DNA from: Bacillus sp. FJAT-45350
Lineage (GTDB): Bacteria; Bacillota; Bacilli; Bacillales; NISU01
DNA: 64,000 nt
NCBI RefSeq assembly: GCF_002335805.1
Contig: NZ_NISU01000001.1
Coordinates: forward strand, 318,079-382,078
Direction of reading: 5' to 3'
A program made the translations under genes and the position numbers. Position 1 is the stretch's first letter; every line of letters starts with the position of its first letter. The notes under the pieces were generated by a model. The model was not told the origin of the DNA, made no database searches, and saw only the letters and a program-made list of their open reading frames with translations. This document shows, one piece after another, positions 7,062-15,310 of the stretch.

Positions 7062-7110
7062 TTTGAAAAAGACTGTACTGATTAGTTTTATCAGTACAGT
7101 CTTTTTCAAA
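7062..7110. terminator. 21-bp perfect bidirectional terminator
   Basis: The stem 7062-7082 pairs without mismatch to 7090-7110 (core AAAAAGACTGTACTGAT). A- and T-runs are built into the arms. Confidence 0.9.
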
Positions 7111-7117
7111 TTCATCA

Positions 7118-7190
7118 ATACGGATAAGTGAAGTCATATTTAAAGAAAGGAGATGACTTCGCACACTACTCGTAAACTAAGCAACAAGAA
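7118..7190 (+). repeat. Partial structured repeat (left half, type 1-like)
   Basis: ACGGATAAGTGAAGTCATAT through GAGATG (7150-7155), acttcgca, CACTAC (7164-7169), then CTAAGCAACAAGAA. It follows the left half of the type-1 element but lacks a right arm. It lies directly behind the terminator at 7062-7110. Confidence 0.55.
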
Positions 7191-7281
7191 TAATACCTCA
7201 CTAAACTTAAAATTATACTGCCTTCATATTGCTTTTAAATTAAACAAAATCTACTTTTGAAAGTTTTATACTTGTACTCGT

Positions 7282-7566
7282 TTATTGGTCACGGTTATAA
7301 GGTGTTTCTTCATTTTTCTCTTTATCATCATGAGTCGGATGCGCGCCAGGGAATTGTCGAGGCATGTCTTGGTGTAAGTTTTTAAACTCATAATTAAATG
7401 CGCTATAGTAACGCTGTCCTTCTTTCCAAGGAGTTTCTTTGTTTTCTACTGGTTTTTCTTTATTTCTTGGTGAACCATAAGAACCTTCAGGCAAATCCTC
7501 GACTGTTAAAAAATTTCGTTGGGTTTCCACATTTGAAAAGTCAGTATATTCCTCTCGTCGATCCAA
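7282..7566 (-). CDS. Hypothetical hydrophilic protein (94 aa)
   Basis: The start is TTG 7566: ACAGGAGGTGTTTTTAC lies directly upstream, while the open frame further upstream crosses a terminator hairpin. The protein (LDRREEYTDFSNVETQRNF) is very polar and Pro/Glu/Asp-rich, with WKEGQRYYSAFNYEFKNLHQ and a C-terminal PGAHPTHDDKEK tail. This composition is seen in small cytosolic or spore-associated Bacillus proteins of unknown function. I cannot name its family with confidence. Confidence 0.7.
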   Translation of the reverse strand: MDRREEYTDFSNVETQRNFLTVEDLPEGSYGSPRNKEKPVENKETPWKEGQRYYSAFNYEFKNLHQDMPRQFPGAHPTHDDKEKNEETPYNRDQ

Positions 7567-7649
7567 GTAAAAACACCTCCTGTATGGTAATGGTGTTAGT
7601 TTGTACAGTAAGAAAAGAACTATTCGAGTTGTGAAAAGAACCAGAACGC

Positions 7650-7680
7650 AATAAAAGCCGGCGTAATGTCGGCTTTTATT
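7650..7680 (-). terminator. Terminator of the chemoreceptor gene
   Basis: AATAAAAGCCG (7650-7660) pairs perfectly with CGGCTTTTATT (7670-7680), 36 bp beyond the stop of the minus-strand gene. Confidence 0.85.
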
Positions 7681-7715
7681 TAGAGAGCTCATTTAATAAG
7701 AAAAAAGTTTTCTTA

Positions 7716-9428
7716 TTAGACTTTAAAGTTTTGGATTGAACTTAACAGTTCTTCACTTAGACGAGCCAACTGCTTAGATGATTCATTAATGCTTTGGATT
7801 GCTTCATCTTGACGTTCAACTTTGTCGGATGCTTCACTTGAGCCGTCAGCTACTTCTTGAGCCAATGTACGGACTTCATCAATACCTGTGAAGATTTGAA
7901 CTGTATTTTCAGCTATTTGTTCTGTACCAGCTGTTACTGCTTCGATTTCACGAACGGTTGATGTAATTGATTCTAAAATTTGCTGGAATGACTCTCCTGC
8001 TGTAGTTGCGATGTGTTCACCTTTTTCAACTTCTTCTAAACCATATTTCATTTTAGAAACAACTTTACTTGTATCTGTTTGTATTTTTTGGATAAGCTCA
8101 GTTACATTTTTAGCAGAGGAAGCAGATTGCTCTGCTAGCTTACGAACCTCCTCGGCTACGACTGCAAAGCCTTTTCCTTGTTCACCTGCCCGTGAAGCCT
8201 CAATTGCTGCATTTAGAGCAAGTAGGTTCGTTTGCGCTGAAATATCAGAGATAACACTAATAATTGAATTAATTGCTTTGGAACGTTCAGAGAGTTGTTC
8301 AATTACTTTTGATAAATCCTGGACAGTATCTCTAATAACATGAATCTGGTTTACTGTACTTTGAACAGCATCCTTACCTTTTGTTGCTTCAATCTCTGTT
8401 TCCTGACTCATATTTTTCACTTTTGTTGTTTTGTCAGCAACTTGACCAAAGTGTTTTGTCACATCTTCAATTGTCGTTGTAAGAGTATTAGTTCTAGATG
8501 ACTGATCTTTGGCACTAGAAGCTATTTGCTCTATAAAAGAGGAAATTTCTTCTGAAGCAGCGCTAGTTTCTCCAGAATTCGAGGTAAGTTGCTGTGAAGC
8601 TGCAGTTACTTGTTCTGAGCTTTCTTTCATTTTATGAATTAATTGACGTAATTGTTTTTTCATTTGGTCAGCTGCTTGTGCAAGTTCACCGATTTCGTCC
8701 TTTGACCGAATCTCAATATCATTGTCTGTTAAATCACCATTAGATATCTTTTGTACCCTTGAAACAATCGACTGAACTGGTGATACGATTGTTTTGCGAA
8801 TAGTTATGAAAATAATAACCAATAATAGGAGAATGATGATTAATCCACCTATTACTAATGAACTTGTATTTTCCTTTACTCCATTAATGACATGAGTAGC
8901 TGGGACAGTTACTGTTACTGCACCTTTTAAATCACCTACATTAAGACCTTCTCTTACATGTCCTAGTGGGTCAAGTTCTCCTTTAGCTCCACCATGACAG
9001 CCAATACATGAGTCGCTAATTCGAAGAGGTTCTAAGTAACGATAAACTTGTTGTCCATTCACCTCTACCAATTGTTGGTATGAAGTAAGTTCTGGATTTG
9101 CTTGAAATTCCTCAAGTGCTTTCATTTCAAAAGCATCGGGTTCATGATCTGGATTTCTAAGAAGATCGGGAACACCAACCTGACCAAGTTGCACATGAAC
9201 AGCTCCATCGAGTTCGTCTCTAATACCTGTTAATTGAATTTTATTCGTATGTATTTGGATAAAAGTACTTTCGTCTGATAGTTGTTCTGCCATTCCTACT
9301 GCTTGGTTCTCTAAGTTTGTATGAGCATTGTTCATACTAACGATGTAAAAGTATGTGAACAATAGTGCAAAAAGAACAATTAGGGAAGAAAAGATTATTA
9401 ACATAAACTTTTTTGCCAATTTTATCAC
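7716..9428 (-). CDS. Methyl-accepting chemotaxis protein with c-type-haem sensor domain
   Basis: 570 residues: TM1 at about 8-30, an extracytoplasmic domain 31-190, TM2 191-212, HAMP 213-265 and a long helical signalling domain with the conserved hairpin region ([20 protein letters not shown], then [16 protein letters not shown]). The sensor domain contains SCIGCHG (Cys141, Cys144, His145), a CxxCH haem c attachment site, within a DUF3365/Tll0287-like domain (family knowledge). It is thus probably a membrane chemoreceptor for redox state or a gas ligand (oxygen, NO). Haem attachment needs cytochrome c maturation proteins, which are not in the window. Monocistronic, with its own terminator. 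Confidence 0.9.
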   Translation of the reverse strand: MIKLAKKFMLIIFSSLIVLFALLFTYFYIVSMNNAHTNLENQAVGMAEQLSDESTFIQIHTNKIQLTGIRDELDGAVHVQLGQVGVPDLLRNPDHEPDAFEMKALEEFQANPELTSYQQLVEVNGQQVYRYLEPLRISDSCIGCHGGAKGELDPLGHVREGLNVGDLKGAVTVTVPATHVINGVKENTSSLVIGGLIIILLLLVIIFITIRKTIVSPVQSIVSRVQKISNGDLTDNDIEIRSKDEIGELAQAADQMKKQLRQLIHKMKESSEQVTAASQQLTSNSGETSAASEEISSFIEQIASSAKDQSSRTNTLTTTIEDVTKHFGQVADKTTKVKNMSQETEIEATKGKDAVQSTVNQIHVIRDTVQDLSKVIEQLSERSKAINSIISVISDISAQTNLLALNAAIEASRAGEQGKGFAVVAEEVRKLAEQSASSAKNVTELIQKIQTDTSKVVSKMKYGLEEVEKGEHIATTAGESFQQILESITSTVREIEAVTAGTEQIAENTVQIFTGIDEVRTLAQEVADGSSEASDKVERQDEAIQSINESSKQLARLSEELLSSIQNFKV

Positions 9429-9665
9429 TCCATTCGTTTGCCAGGTAGAAATATTAGCTTGTTAATTGAACTAATGCAGTTATTTGTATTTCAATCTTTA
9501 TTAAAAAGAATAGTAAAACGTAGAAAAAGTGAAAAACCTATGCCAAAAGTCATTAATTAAAAATTGTGAATTCAGGCTATATTATTATTTTAGTGGTAAC
9601 TAGTAATGAATAGCAAAGGTTTTTTTGACAAGTTATAGAATAAATTGAAATTGAGGTAGGACTTC

Positions 9666-9896
9666 ATGTCTAGAAGAAGAAATAGTGAAAATATCAGCAT
9701 AGTATTAGGGGCATTTGCCGGAGGTGTAATAGTAACGTTAGGCGCACGTTTATTATCAGAAAAACAGGGGATGAAAGTCCATAAGATTAATAATCTTATA
9801 CAAGATAAAGCTGTTGATTTTACAAAAATGTCTACTGAAATGGGTAGTGAATGGATTATGAATTTAGTTGATGAGGTAGAAAAGAAAGGGACATGA
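9666..9896 (+). CDS. Hypothetical small membrane-anchored protein (76 aa)
   Basis: ATG 9666 follows TTGAGGTAGGACTTC. The N-terminus is basic (MSRRRNSEN), followed by a short Gly/Ala/Val-rich hydrophobic stretch (ISIVLGAFAGGVIVTLGARL) and a charged helical tail. This resembles YtxH-type stress proteins in layout but is too short to assign. An imperfect hairpin with a T-run (9992-10037) probably ends the transcript. Confidence 0.65.
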   Translation: MSRRRNSENISIVLGAFAGGVIVTLGARLLSEKQGMKVHKINNLIQDKAVDFTKMSTEMGSEWIMNLVDEVEKKGT

Positions 9897-9991
9897 GGGC
9901 AGGATACATGCTTTTATTAAAACCATAATTTAAAACTTAGATAACATAATTTATTGAATAGTGAAGAATCAAAATAGAATGACAGTGGATA

Positions 9992-10037
9992 TGACATGAT
10001 TCTATGGACATTATGATGTCCTAGGATGATGTTTTTT
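9992..10037 (+). terminator. Probable terminator before repeat R3
   Basis: An imperfect hairpin centred on GGACAT / ATGTCC, with extended pairing of ACATGATTC to GATGATGT, followed by TTTTTTT. Repeat R3 begins 4 nt after the T-run. Confidence 0.6.
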
Positions 10038-10040
10038 TAC

Positions 10041-10219
10041 GGCTTAGGAAATTACAAAATACTTAAGCTGAGGGATAAGTGGAAGCTTATTCAAAGAAGG
10101 GCAATGGCTTCGCGCACTACGCGTATAGCGCCAAGAAACCTACTTGTTACTATATTTTAAACAGGTAGTGGCTTCGCACATTGCTTTAAACAAAAGTCCG
10201 CTTTGCGGTTTTTGTTCTT
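10041..10219 (+). repeat. Structured intergenic repeat, copy R3 (type 1, complete)
   Basis: About 180 bp, from GGCTTAGGAAATTA to the terminal CCGCTTTGCGG plus TTTTTGTTC (10198-10218), itself a small terminator hairpin. Nested arms: GCAATG 10101-10106 with CATTGC 10179-10184; gcttcgcg and gcttcgca unpaired; CACTAC 10115-10120 with GTAGTG 10165-10170. It accounts for most of the 9897-10319 gap. The remaining bases near 10260-10300 are promoter-like AT-rich sequence. Confidence 0.85.
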
Positions 10220-10319
10220 GAACTATAGTTGTCCTCGGCCCTTATAGTTTGCTATCTACCTTCTAATAGATTATTTGTGATAAAATGAACGATAAGTGAA
10301 TAATAAGGTGGGAATTTTT

Positions 10320-11444
10320 GTGTTAGTGTGGGAATGGGAATCAATAGTTAATTATGTTTATCGTATTCCATGGATGGATATAGGAATTGCGATAGGAATT
10401 TTTCTGATATTTTTAGTTTTTCGGAAAATTTTTACGAGATATATCTTTAAATTAATCATTCGTTTGTCAAAAAAGACTCCAACAGAGATTTTTACAAATG
10501 TCCTATTAGCATTTGAGAAACCATTACGTTTTATATTTGTCATAATCGGTTTCTATTTAGCTCTAGTATATTTACCGTTAAGTCATGGAACGATGGAACT
10601 TATTAATCAAATTTATCGGATGTTAATTGTTGCTTCCATCGGTTGGGGGCTTTATAATTTTGCAGCGGAAAACTCAAGTTTATTTGTTAACATAGCTGAA
10701 AAGCTTGATTTAGAAGAAAATAGTATGCTTATACCATTCTTATCTAAGGTTTCTAGATTTATAATAATTGCGTTGGTAGTAAGCATTATTGCGGGAGAAT
10801 GGGGATTTGAAGTAGGGGGATTTGTTGCAGGTCTTGGCTTAGGTGGATTAGCTTTTGCATTAGCTGCTCAGGATACGATTGGAAATTTTTTTGGTGGGAT
10901 TATTATTGTTACCGAAAAGCCCTTTAGTAAGGGCGACTGGATACAAACTCCAAGTGTAGAGGGTACAGTTGAGGACATTACTTTTAGAAGTACAAAAGTT
11001 CGTACATTTGCACAAGGTGTCGTAACAGTGCCTAATTCAACATTAGCAAATGAAGCGATAACAAACTGGACTCAGATGGAAAAACGTCGCATTACATTTA
11101 ATTTAGGAGTGCTATACTCTACTCCAAAAGAAAAATTAGAAAATGTTATTAAGCGAATTGAGCAGACGCTTCAAGAACATGATGGAATTGATAAGGACAT
11201 AATTTTTGTCCGATTTAATGAGTATAACAGCTCAAGTTTAGATATATACTTGTACTTTTTTACGAAAACCACAGTCTGGGCTGAATGGCTAAAGATTAAA
11301 GAAGAGATTAATTTTAAAATATTGGAAATCTTAGAGGATGAGGGTGTATCTGTAGCTTACCCTAGCAGAAGCCTTTATTTTGAAACACCTCTCGAAAAAC
11401 AAATGTTCCATGAGCAAATGAGTAAGAATAAAGAAATAGAGTAG
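10320..11444 (+). CDS. MscS-family mechanosensitive ion channel (YhdY-like size)
   Basis: The start is placed at GTG 10320, eight bases after AAGGTGG; the open frame begins at 10296 without a clear RBS. About 374 residues with three to five hydrophobic segments in the first 190. The pore-lining helix is rich in Gly and Ala (GGFVAGLGLGGLAFALAAQD, about 164-183), then GNFFGGIIIVTEKPFSKGDW and the beta domain with VEDITFRSTKVRTF, the MscS hallmark. It opens under membrane tension to release solutes during hypo-osmotic shock. A second, shorter MscS protein lies at 38274-39113. The next gene (ytaF-like) follows after 33 bp and may be co-transcribed. Confidence 0.92.
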   Translation: MLVWEWESIVNYVYRIPWMDIGIAIGIFLIFLVFRKIFTRYIFKLIIRLSKKTPTEIFTNVLLAFEKPLRFIFVIIGFYLALVYLPLSHGTMELINQIYRMLIVASIGWGLYNFAAENSSLFVNIAEKLDLEENSMLIPFLSKVSRFIIIALVVSIIAGEWGFEVGGFVAGLGLGGLAFALAAQDTIGNFFGGIIIVTEKPFSKGDWIQTPSVEGTVEDITFRSTKVRTFAQGVVTVPNSTLANEAITNWTQMEKRRITFNLGVLYSTPKEKLENVIKRIEQTLQEHDGIDKDIIFVRFNEYNSSSLDIYLYFFTKTTVWAEWLKIKEEINFKILEILEDEGVSVAYPSRSLYFETPLEKQMFHEQMSKNKEIE

Positions 11445-11477
11445 TAAGTCAACTTTATCGAGAGGATTAAATGGTAA

Positions 11478-12104
11478 ATGTATCACTTTTTCTCAATTTT
11501 TCTATTAGTAATTGCAGCAAGCATTGATAATTTTGGGGTTGGTATGGTCTATGGGGTACGAAAGATTAAAGTTCCTTTTGGCTCATTACTAATCATTGCT
11601 TTGTTTTCTGCTATCGTCGTTGTTGTTTCGATGTTATTTGGAAGAACAATCCTTCAGTTCATTTCACCAGATATAACAGATATAATTAGTGGTTGTATGT
11701 TAATCGTAATCGGTATAATCAATTTTTATTTCTTATATAAAACAAATCCTCGCTCCGTGAATAATGATGATAAGAAAAAAAAGAAAAAGAGCGACTCTAC
11801 ATTTTTATCTGTACTTAAAGAACCAACAAAAGGGGATGTAGATAATACTGGGGTTATTACACTTAAAGAAGCTGTAATGTTAGGAATTGCATTAGCAATT
11901 GATGCCTTTGGTGTTGGATTGAGCGCGGCATTATTAGGTTATTCAATGATACTAACCACGTTGCTTATTTCTGGATTAGGTGCCGTTTTTGTAGCATTAG
12001 GAATATTCTTAGGGATGTTTTTAGCTGATAAAACTTGGGTGAAAGGACTTGCCTATATCCCAGCATTACTTCTAATATTATTGGGAATACATGTACTGCT
12101 ATAA
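11478..12104 (+). CDS. ytaF: Sporulation membrane protein YtaF (MntP-related)
   Basis: 208 residues with six hydrophobic helices arranged as two related halves. Each half carries an Asp-containing motif: ASIDNFGVGM near residue 14 and AIDAFGVGLS near 140. This internal duplication is typical of the MntP/YtaF family of small transporters. The YtaF subfamily is distinguished by a charged central loop (here a run of lysines after NNDDK) and is described as a sporulation membrane protein. MntP members export manganese; transport by YtaF is not established. It ends at a strong two-way terminator shared with the convergent chemoreceptor gene. Confidence 0.82.
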   Translation: MYHFFSIFLLVIAASIDNFGVGMVYGVRKIKVPFGSLLIIALFSAIVVVVSMLFGRTILQFISPDITDIISGCMLIVIGIINFYFLYKTNPRSVNNDDKKKKKKSDSTFLSVLKEPTKGDVDNTGVITLKEAVMLGIALAIDAFGVGLSAALLGYSMILTTLLISGLGAVFVALGIFLGMFLADKTWVKGLAYIPALLLILLGIHVLL

Positions 12105-12111
12105 AAAGAAG

Positions 12112-12170
12112 AGGCTATTTTAGTTAGGTCACAGTAATAAATGTGATGTAAACTAAAATAGCCTTTTTTC
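12112..12170. terminator. Bidirectional terminator between ytaF and a chemoreceptor
   Basis: AGGCTATTTTAGTT (12112-12125) pairs with AACTAAAATAGCCT (12151-12164), followed by TTTTTTC. Confidence 0.9.
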
Positions 12171-12207
12171 GATTTAGGAGAAAAATGCTCTATACCTTTT
12201 TCTCAAT

Positions 12208-13164
12208 CTATCGTTGCAATTCTTTTAATTGGTTAATTCCATCACGCAATTGTCTTTCAACCTGTTCTGCTTCTTGAATGTGTTGCATGATTAAATCATT
12301 TGCATCATCAAAAGAACATGTCGTTTGGTGAACTTCATTCATTACATCATTACTTAAACGATCTTGTACTGTAATTGTATCAAGTACATTGGAAACCTCA
12401 GAACGAACGGTTTCAATTGCGCCGAGAATTTCATCAATGCTAGCAGCTGTCTTGTTACTGTAATCGATACCTTCTTCAACAGCACGTAATGTATTATTAG
12501 AATCTTCTTGAGCGCGTTCTGTTTCGACTTGGATATGCTTAATTAAATCATCGATACTTCTCGTACTTTGTGCAGTGTTTTCTGCAAGCTTACGAACTTC
12601 ATCAGCAACAACCGCAAAACCTTTTCCATGTTCGCCAGCCCTTGCAGCTTCAATTGAAGCGTTTAATGCAAGAAGGTTAGTTTGCTCAGCAATCTCATTA
12701 ATTACTTTGACGATTCCTTCAATTTCCTTTGAACGAGATCCTAATTGAGCCATACTATTAGACGTTTGTTTTGATTCTTCCCCTAATCGGTGGATTAAGT
12801 TTTGAATCTTTTTAACTGCTTCTTGTCCACTAGTTGACTTTTCTACCATAATATTTGCTGATGAAATAAGGGATTCTCCCTTTTCTGACATAACTGATGA
12901 TGTATCACTTAATTGTTCACTAATCTCATTCACTTTGTCGAAACGTGATTTTATTTCATTCACAAGGTTACCTAATTGATTATGCTGATCATTTACAGCA
13001 GCATGTTCTTCAATTGCTGCTAAAAAAGATGATGCAAGGGCGTCTAACTGTTGATTAGATTGGTTTTCTTTTTCGCTAAGCTTCCCCTCAAGATCAGCGA
13101 TCTCTCTTTCTAATCGTTCGTTTTCTAATTTTAATTCATTGATCTTTCCATTGGAAAAAAACAA
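12208..13164 (-). CDS. Soluble (cytoplasmic) methyl-accepting chemotaxis protein
   Basis: 318 residues with no membrane segment. Residues 1-45 form a coiled coil ([20 protein letters not shown]). The rest is a chemoreceptor signalling domain containing [20 protein letters not shown] then [19 protein letters not shown], the hairpin tip that binds CheA and CheW. No sensory domain is recognisable, so the input may be through the coiled coil or the short segment around residues 50-90. Cytosolic receptors of this size often sense internal metabolic or redox state (general knowledge). Divergent from the Grx-TrxR fusion, sharing the 220-bp intergenic region. Confidence 0.9.
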   Translation of the reverse strand: MFFSNGKINELKLENERLEREIADLEGKLSEKENQSNQQLDALASSFLAAIEEHAAVNDQHNQLGNLVNEIKSRFDKVNEISEQLSDTSSVMSEKGESLISSANIMVEKSTSGQEAVKKIQNLIHRLGEESKQTSNSMAQLGSRSKEIEGIVKVINEIAEQTNLLALNASIEAARAGEHGKGFAVVADEVRKLAENTAQSTRSIDDLIKHIQVETERAQEDSNNTLRAVEEGIDYSNKTAASIDEILGAIETVRSEVSNVLDTITVQDRLSNDVMNEVHQTTCSFDDANDLIMQHIQEAEQVERQLRDGINQLKELQR

Positions 13165-13291
13165 AGACGGTCACCTCGGTTCATTAAAAATAGAGTGATG
13201 TACTCTATGACTATCATACCATAAGACTATGACATTAATTACCTAGTTTTCATAAGTTAAATAAATTTATAATTGTAAATGATTATGTTAA

Positions 13292-13306
13292 TTATAATCA
13301 TTATAA
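13292..13306 (+). promoter_or_regulatory. PerR box, exact consensus
   Basis: TTATAATCATTATAA is a perfect 7-1-7 PerR palindrome (consensus TTATAATNATTATAA, established for Bacillus). It lies 8 bp upstream of the -35 of the promoter for the Grx-TrxR fusion. It could also affect the divergent chemoreceptor gene. Confidence 0.85.
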
Positions 13307-13313
13307 TATGGTA

Positions 13314-13342
13314 TTGACTTTAAACAAATAAATAGTTAAAAT
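13314..13342 (+). promoter_or_regulatory. SigA-type promoter of the Grx-TrxR fusion gene
   Basis: TTGACT (13314-13319), 17-nt spacer, TAAAAT (13337-13342); about 35 nt of leader precede the TTG start. Confidence 0.75.
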
Positions 13343-13384
13343 AAAAATTAAGAAAAATTTAACAGGAAACAGGGGGAGATTTAA

Positions 13385-14641
13385 TTGAGTAACCATGAAG
13401 TAATAGTTTATAGCAGTACGGGATGCCCACATTGTGAAAAGGTTAAAGAAGCATTAAAGGCATGGGGTATAGAATATGATGAAAGAAATGTGTCTGTTAC
13501 AAAAGAATATTTTGATGAATTAATGGCTAAGAATGTACGTGCAACGCCTGCTACTTTTATTAATGGGAAACTAATTCTTGGCTTCCATGAGAAGAGATTT
13601 AGAAAGGCTTTAGGATTAAACGAAGAGGCTAAGACTGAGAAAGTTGACGAATCAAATGAGAAAGATGTAGATATCTTTAAGAGTGTTGATAAAGATGTTC
13701 TTAATGAAGTCTATGATTTTGTTATGATCGGTGGCGGACCAGCTGGTGCATCAGCAGCAGTTTACGGTGCGAGAGCCAAGTTAAAAACGTTAGTTATTGA
13801 TAAAGCACCAAAAGCAGGTACTTTAGCAATAACACATAAAATTGCAAACTATCCAGGTGTTCGAGGAGAATTAACAGGACTTGAGCTACTTGATTTAATG
13901 CAACGTCAAGCACATGACTTTGGTGCCGAGTTTGTTCGTTCAAATGTCCTATCAGTTGATTTCGCTGGAGACATTAAGAAGATTGAAGTACCTGAAGGAG
14001 TTATTCAAGCAAAAAGTGTCTTTATTGGAGTGGGGGCTAAAGCGCCTAGTAGCAAAATAACTGGTGAAGAGGAATTCACTGGTCGTGGTGTAAGTTATTG
14101 CTCGACTTGTGACGCAGCATTCTATCAAAATAAGGTAGTAGCAGTTGTTGGTGAAAACGAAGAAGCAATTCATGAAGCAGAAACTTTATCCAAGTTCTGT
14201 AATGAGGTTCGAGTAATAATTCCAACTGGAAATGTAAAAGGTGATGCAGACCTTTCTACATTAGAAAGTCTTGATAATGTACAAATCTTCAAGAAGCATC
14301 GTGTTAAAGAAATATTAGGTGAAAACGGTGTTGAAAAGCTAGTAATTCAAGATGACAAACGTGAACAGCAAACTTGGGAAGTAGATGGCATTTTCCTATA
14401 TCTTGCTGGAATGAAGCCGGGTACGGATTTCTTAGGTAATGCAGTAGAGCGTGACGAGGAAGGGTATGTAGTTGTTGATGAAAATTTACGTACAAATGTT
14501 GATGGGGTATTTGCTGGTGGAGATGCTCGCCGTACTCCAATTAAGCAAGCTGTTATTTCAGCTGCCGATGGTGCAATTGCTGCATTAGGTGCAGATCAAC
14601 ACGTAAATAGCAGAACAAAGTTAAGGCCACAATATAGCTAA
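13385..14641 (+). CDS. Glutaredoxin-thioredoxin reductase fusion protein
   Basis: TTG 13385 follows ACAGGGGGAGATTTAA; 418 residues. Residues 1-80 are a glutaredoxin domain with CPHC at 14-17 and the cis-Pro loop ATPATF. A charged linker spans 80-105. The rest is a thioredoxin-reductase-type flavoprotein with GGGPAG at 116-121 and the redox pair CSTC at 239-242. The second nucleotide-binding site is unusual: the usual GGGxSA reads VVGENEEA, and the HRRxxxR that grips NADPH's 2'-phosphate is not visible. NADH or another donor is therefore possible. The architecture is functionally like AhpF: the reductase passes electrons to its own dithiol domain. The PerR box upstream points to peroxide induction; the peroxiredoxin at 39634 is a plausible client. 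Confidence 0.9.
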   Translation: MSNHEVIVYSSTGCPHCEKVKEALKAWGIEYDERNVSVTKEYFDELMAKNVRATPATFINGKLILGFHEKRFRKALGLNEEAKTEKVDESNEKDVDIFKSVDKDVLNEVYDFVMIGGGPAGASAAVYGARAKLKTLVIDKAPKAGTLAITHKIANYPGVRGELTGLELLDLMQRQAHDFGAEFVRSNVLSVDFAGDIKKIEVPEGVIQAKSVFIGVGAKAPSSKITGEEEFTGRGVSYCSTCDAAFYQNKVVAVVGENEEAIHEAETLSKFCNEVRVIIPTGNVKGDADLSTLESLDNVQIFKKHRVKEILGENGVEKLVIQDDKREQQTWEVDGIFLYLAGMKPGTDFLGNAVERDEEGYVVVDENLRTNVDGVFAGGDARRTPIKQAVISAADGAIAALGADQHVNSRTKLRPQYS

Positions 14642-14654
14642 TGTATTAAAATGA

Positions 14655-14682
14655 GGCGGACTTTCATAGTTCGTCTTTTTCT
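14655..14682 (+). terminator. Probable terminator of the Grx-TrxR gene
   Basis: GGCGGAC (14655-14661) pairs with GTTCGTC (14669-14675) using two G-U pairs, then TTTTTCTG. Confidence 0.65.
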
Positions 14683-14798
14683 GATTGTAAAAGCAAAAAC
14701 TTAACTAATTTCTCAGGTAAAAAACCTAACAAACTTGTAGAGAGGTCTATACCTGTTTCCCTATACTAAAAGAAATAACTTTGAATGGAGGGGATATA

Positions 14799-15086
14799 AT
14801 GAGTCAGGTACAGACAGTGATTCAACTAAGTGGCTTTACTGTTCGTAAAGTGATTGAACTTGTCTCGATGAATAAAAAATGTGAGAGTGTAATTTATCTT
14901 AAAAAAGGGAATCAGCTTACAAACGGGAAGTGTTTACTAAGTGTCCTTTCGTTCATTTTAGTTACTAGAGAAGGAGAGAGATATCAAGTAGTTGCAGAGG
15001 GTAAGGATGAAGAGGATGTCATTCACAACTTTATTGCTTTTACTAAGCGAATGAATGGTTCGTATACGTTAAGTTTAGAAAAATAA
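14799..15086 (+). CDS. HPr-like protein lacking the phosphorylatable histidine
   Basis: ATG 14799 follows GGAGGGGATATA; 95 residues. The fold signature of HPr is visible: a central NGKCLLSVLSF that corresponds to the Ser46 region of HPr (NLKSIMGVMSL), then GERYQVVAEGKDEEDVIHNF, as in HPr's AEGxDExxAI end. The His15 segment of HPr is replaced by SGFTVRKVIELVSMNKK with no histidine, and Ser46 is a cysteine here. It therefore cannot be a PTS phosphocarrier of the normal kind and probably serves as a regulatory or structural relative. It is followed 26 bp later by a small membrane protein, probably in one operon. Confidence 0.7.
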   Translation: MSQVQTVIQLSGFTVRKVIELVSMNKKCESVIYLKKGNQLTNGKCLLSVLSFILVTREGERYQVVAEGKDEEDVIHNFIAFTKRMNGSYTLSLEK

Positions 15087-15112
15087 TGAAGTTAAATAGG
15101 AGGAGAAGTAGT

Positions 15113-15304
15113 ATGTTTGGATTAATATTTGCTTGCTTAATTGCTGGAATTTTATTAATGTATTCAACTTTATTACATGTAATCAGTGTTAGTCGTGTTA
15201 GAAGTCAAGAGATTGCCAGCAAGCTTCGAAAAAGAACATTCACTTATGGTATAAGCGGTATACTTTGCATGCTTACTGGCATTCTTCTCATAACGATACA
15301 TTGA
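15113..15304 (+). CDS. Small two-helix membrane protein (63 aa)
   Basis: The start is ATG 15113, preceded by AGGAGGAGAAGTAGT; an in-frame ATG at 15086 overlaps the preceding stop but has no RBS. Two hydrophobic helices (FGLIFACLIAGILLMYSTLL, and GISGILCMLTGILLITI) flank a basic loop (SRVRSQEIASKLRKR). Function unknown. The gene converges on the MFS gene with only 6 bp between stops and no evident terminator. Confidence 0.65.
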   Translation: MFGLIFACLIAGILLMYSTLLHVISVSRVRSQEIASKLRKRTFTYGISGILCMLTGILLITIH

Positions 15305-15310
15305 AATCTC

